Source: Providencia hangzhouensis
GTDB lineage: Bacteria; Pseudomonadota; Gammaproteobacteria; Enterobacterales; Enterobacteriaceae
DNA: 64,000 bases
Assembly: GCF_029193595.2 (NCBI RefSeq)
Contig: NZ_CP135052.1
Coordinates: 2,604,001-2,668,000 of the forward strand
Reading direction: 5' to 3'
A model generated the notes under the pieces. It saw nothing but the letters and a program-made list of their open reading frames with translations, made no database searches and was not told where the DNA came from. Below, in pieces: positions 62,200 through 64,000 of this stretch. A program made the position numbers and the translations under genes. Positions within the stretch are counted from its first letter, which is position 1. Each line of letters starts with the position of its first letter.

Positions 62200-62420
62200 T
62201 AGTTTCTCCTGTAACAGCGATACTTTTAAACTAATGAATCTATGTGACAGTAATATGACGAACTGCAATATTTTTTGTGCCCCAATGAGTCCATGTTTTT
62301 ATTGCAGTTTTCACTGCTTTAAATATAGCGTCATTTTTTTTGATAAAGCAACATTTTTCTAACAAAATTTTGGGCGTTTATTAAAATTTTTCGTTATCAC
62401 ACATAAAAACAAAAAAAGTA

Positions 62421-62456
62421 AAACCACAATAATCAGTTAGTTAACTATTGTGGTTT
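62421..62456 (-). terminator. Terminator of endA
   Basis: AAACCACAATA pairs with TATTGTGGTTT just after the endA stop; on the minus strand TACTTTTTTTG follows. Confidence 0.75.
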
Positions 62457-62466
62457 GAAAGGATAA

Positions 62467-63456
62467 TTAGCGTATTTTACAATTTCCCGCTAACTCAAAA
62501 CCTGCGGCTTTAGCCGATTGTTCGTCAGTGAAGATGACGGCATTTTTATCAGCGATGGTATTGAAGCTAGCGCAATGTGAAAAATGATATTTTTTAGAAT
62601 TACGATTACCTTTAATTTCAACCGCATCTGATACAATAGATTTATCTTCTATTACTTGAGGCTGATTTAAGGGTGAGACTGGTGAAATATTAACTCCCTC
62701 TGCGCTATTTTTATGATTTAAATTCCATTTTTTCTCCCCTGTCACAAATGGGTTATGATGCCCCATTACCTTAGCGATTCGATTATCTCGCTTGATTTCC
62801 CAAGAGGTTGGAGGATATTTATTATCCCAAGCCATCAATAACTGTTGTTGTTGACGTGACATAGACAAGTTATAGCGGTCATACATATAAAAATATACTC
62901 GGGCTACCTGCCCTTTGGCTTCATCTCTTGGCTCAAAGACTTTTTGTTTAAAATCAACTCGGCTACGGCACATTCCGTATGGATACGGTGTATTAGTGGA
63001 TAATTGCCCAAAACTAAAATTGCTTCTATCACCATTCACTTCACCAATAGAAGGCGCTAAATTATGCATATCTGCTTCCATTCGGCCAAAAATAGGGTCA
63101 CTAGACACACAGTTTTTCCGCCCCCCTTTTTGCCAGCATTGCCTTTGATGACCAAACACCCATGCTGGAACAATATGCTCCCATTCAATACGCTCAGCTC
63201 GGTTCTGTTGTTTACGCACTTGGTAGCCACAAGAGGCTAAGTCAACCTTTCCCCCGCTTTTTCCTACCCATTCCCACTGGCAACCACAATATATTGTTCC
63301 CTCTCCTTGATGATTTTGATCTGCATAAACCTGCGTTTTACTTAGCACTTTAGCTTCTGTAAACGAATTTGGTGCGGAAAATGAAAAAGCAGAGAAAAGA
63401 AATAATAGAATCGAAAAAATGAATTGATAATATTTGGACAAGCTAAATTGTTTCAA
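62467..63456 (-). CDS. endA: Endonuclease I with C-terminal Ada-type metal-binding-like domain
   Basis: A 329-residue exported nuclease. Signal peptide up to FSAPNSF. The endonuclease I domain spans about residues 30-250: [23 protein letters not shown] (catalytic His region), [21 protein letters not shown] and the DRNRIAKV-like DNRIAKVMG. It is longer than E. coli EndA (235). The extra ~65 C-terminal residues contain [16 protein letters not shown] and [16 protein letters not shown], resembling the small Cys/His metal-binding domain of Ada. The fused domain may aid DNA binding or protein stability. Periplasmic double-strand DNA degradation is the family role. Confidence 0.88.
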   Translation of the reverse strand: MKQFSLSKYYQFIFSILLFLFSAFSFSAPNSFTEAKVLSKTQVYADQNHQGEGTIYCGCQWEWVGKSGGKVDLASCGYQVRKQQNRAERIEWEHIVPAWVFGHQRQCWQKGGRKNCVSSDPIFGRMEADMHNLAPSIGEVNGDRSNFSFGQLSTNTPYPYGMCRSRVDFKQKVFEPRDEAKGQVARVYFYMYDRYNLSMSRQQQQLLMAWDNKYPPTSWEIKRDNRIAKVMGHHNPFVTGEKKWNLNHKNSAEGVNISPVSPLNQPQVIEDKSIVSDAVEIKGNRNSKKYHFSHCASFNTIADKNAVIFTDEQSAKAAGFELAGNCKIR

Positions 63457-63718
63457 AATAACACCACTAATAAGAATATATGCGAAGAATTAATATAAAT
63501 GCATTAGTTTTTCCTCTAACACATTAATGCATAAGAAGAAATATCACATATTCTAATCAAATAGTAGCATAAATGATATCAGAGATGACCCAATTTTATG
63601 GCTCACCATCCATATCGGAATTTATGCAGCTTTAATAGGATATCTAAATCTTATTAGTAAAAAGTAAAGTATGACTTACTCACATAACGAGAATGCCAGT
63701 AAGCCACACCATTAAAAA
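63457..63718. other. Gap between endA and yjjB, nothing recognised
   Basis: About 260 AT-rich bases; holds the endA promoter presumably. No ORF or RNA found. Confidence 0.35.
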
Positions 63719-64000
63719 TTACACGCTTGGTCTTTTGCGATATAACCATAAACCAGGTAAAGAAATACCAATAGACAAGGCTCCAACAATGAAAGAGGCT
63801 TTTAAGAAATTAGTCACTAGAACTTCAACTAATTCAGGGTCATAGCCAAATTGCGATATTTTAACGACTGAAATCATTGCAATATAGGCACTAATACCTG
63901 GAAACATTGGGATCACGGCAGCAACAGTAAACACTTTAGGATGAGCTAACCACCAACGCGACCACTGAATACCGATAATACCGATTAAAATTGCAGCAAG
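63719..64000 (-). CDS. yjjB: YjjB (threonine/serine exporter-type membrane protein), 5' end outside window
   Basis: The frame is open to the right edge. The visible part reads [19 protein letters not shown], then [24 protein letters not shown] and [18 protein letters not shown], nearly the same as the C-terminal half of E. coli YjjB (ThrE-like, DUF3815). It works with YjjP in succinate/threonine export. An inner 71-codon frame starting at 63934 is only its distal part. Confidence 0.92.
   Translation of the reverse strand, partial: LAAILIGIIGIQWSRWWLAHPKVFTVAAVIPMFPGISAYIAMISVVKISQFGYDPELVEVLVTNFLKASFIVGALSIGISLPGLWLYRKRPSV

Overview
The window is AT-rich DNA from a member of the Morganellaceae, most likely Providencia. 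The basis is recognition of families only: a YjjB homologue close to the enterobacterial one, EndA, ZinT, dimethyl sulfoxide (DMSO) reductase genes, a Proteus/Providencia-style fimbrial operon headed by an MrpJ-like regulator, and a CIO-type bd oxidase. No marker gene was tested, so the genus is inference.

Layout. Positions 1-23.2 kb are a mosaic of mobile and accessory DNA. It opens with the C-terminal part of a P4-type integrase and ends with a broken second integrase. Between them lie a Fic protein with a tiny convergent partner, a giant STAND NTPase with an N-terminal nuclease-like domain (a probable Avs-type antiphage protein), a complete IS5-family element, and a replication module (polymerase A-like protein, Rep_trans-like initiator, AlpA-like regulator). 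These are followed by a papain-fold protein, a DUF2787 protein, an autotransporter adhesin behind a GATC-rich promoter, a Ner/Mu-repressor-like divergent switch, an orphan FtsK-gamma protein, and a convergent pair of unrecognised proteins: one HExxH metallopeptidase-like, one PD-(D/E)XK nuclease-like. From 23.2 to 31.9 kb a chaperone-usher fimbrial operon is framed by a diverged direct repeat that carries integrase debris at both copies, so it is probably a second island at the same site.

From 31.9 kb onward the genes look like ordinary chromosome. They are: a GMC oxidoreductase, LysR and thiamine-diphosphate decarboxylase group; a Gfo/Idh/MocA oxidoreductase; an IclR-transporter-hydrolase operon; a Fur-controlled iron receptor with its binding protein; a five-gene DMSO reductase operon (radical SAM, dmsD, dmsA, dmsB, dmsC); Lrp with a LysE exporter; a HutD/Ves protein; a MocR regulator; cioAB plus a DUF2474 subunit; a transglutaminase-fold possible effector; a Fur-controlled siderophore-interacting protein; Zur-controlled zinT; PhoH; endA; and a partial yjjB running off the right end.

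How the genes work together. The accessory part combines candidate phage defence (STAND NTPase, Fic, possibly the metallopeptidase/nuclease pair) with surface adhesion (autotransporter, fimbriae). The core part handles anaerobic and microaerobic respiration (DMSO reductase, CIO oxidase) and metal acquisition (iron, zinc). No tRNA, rRNA or CRISPR array was recognised.
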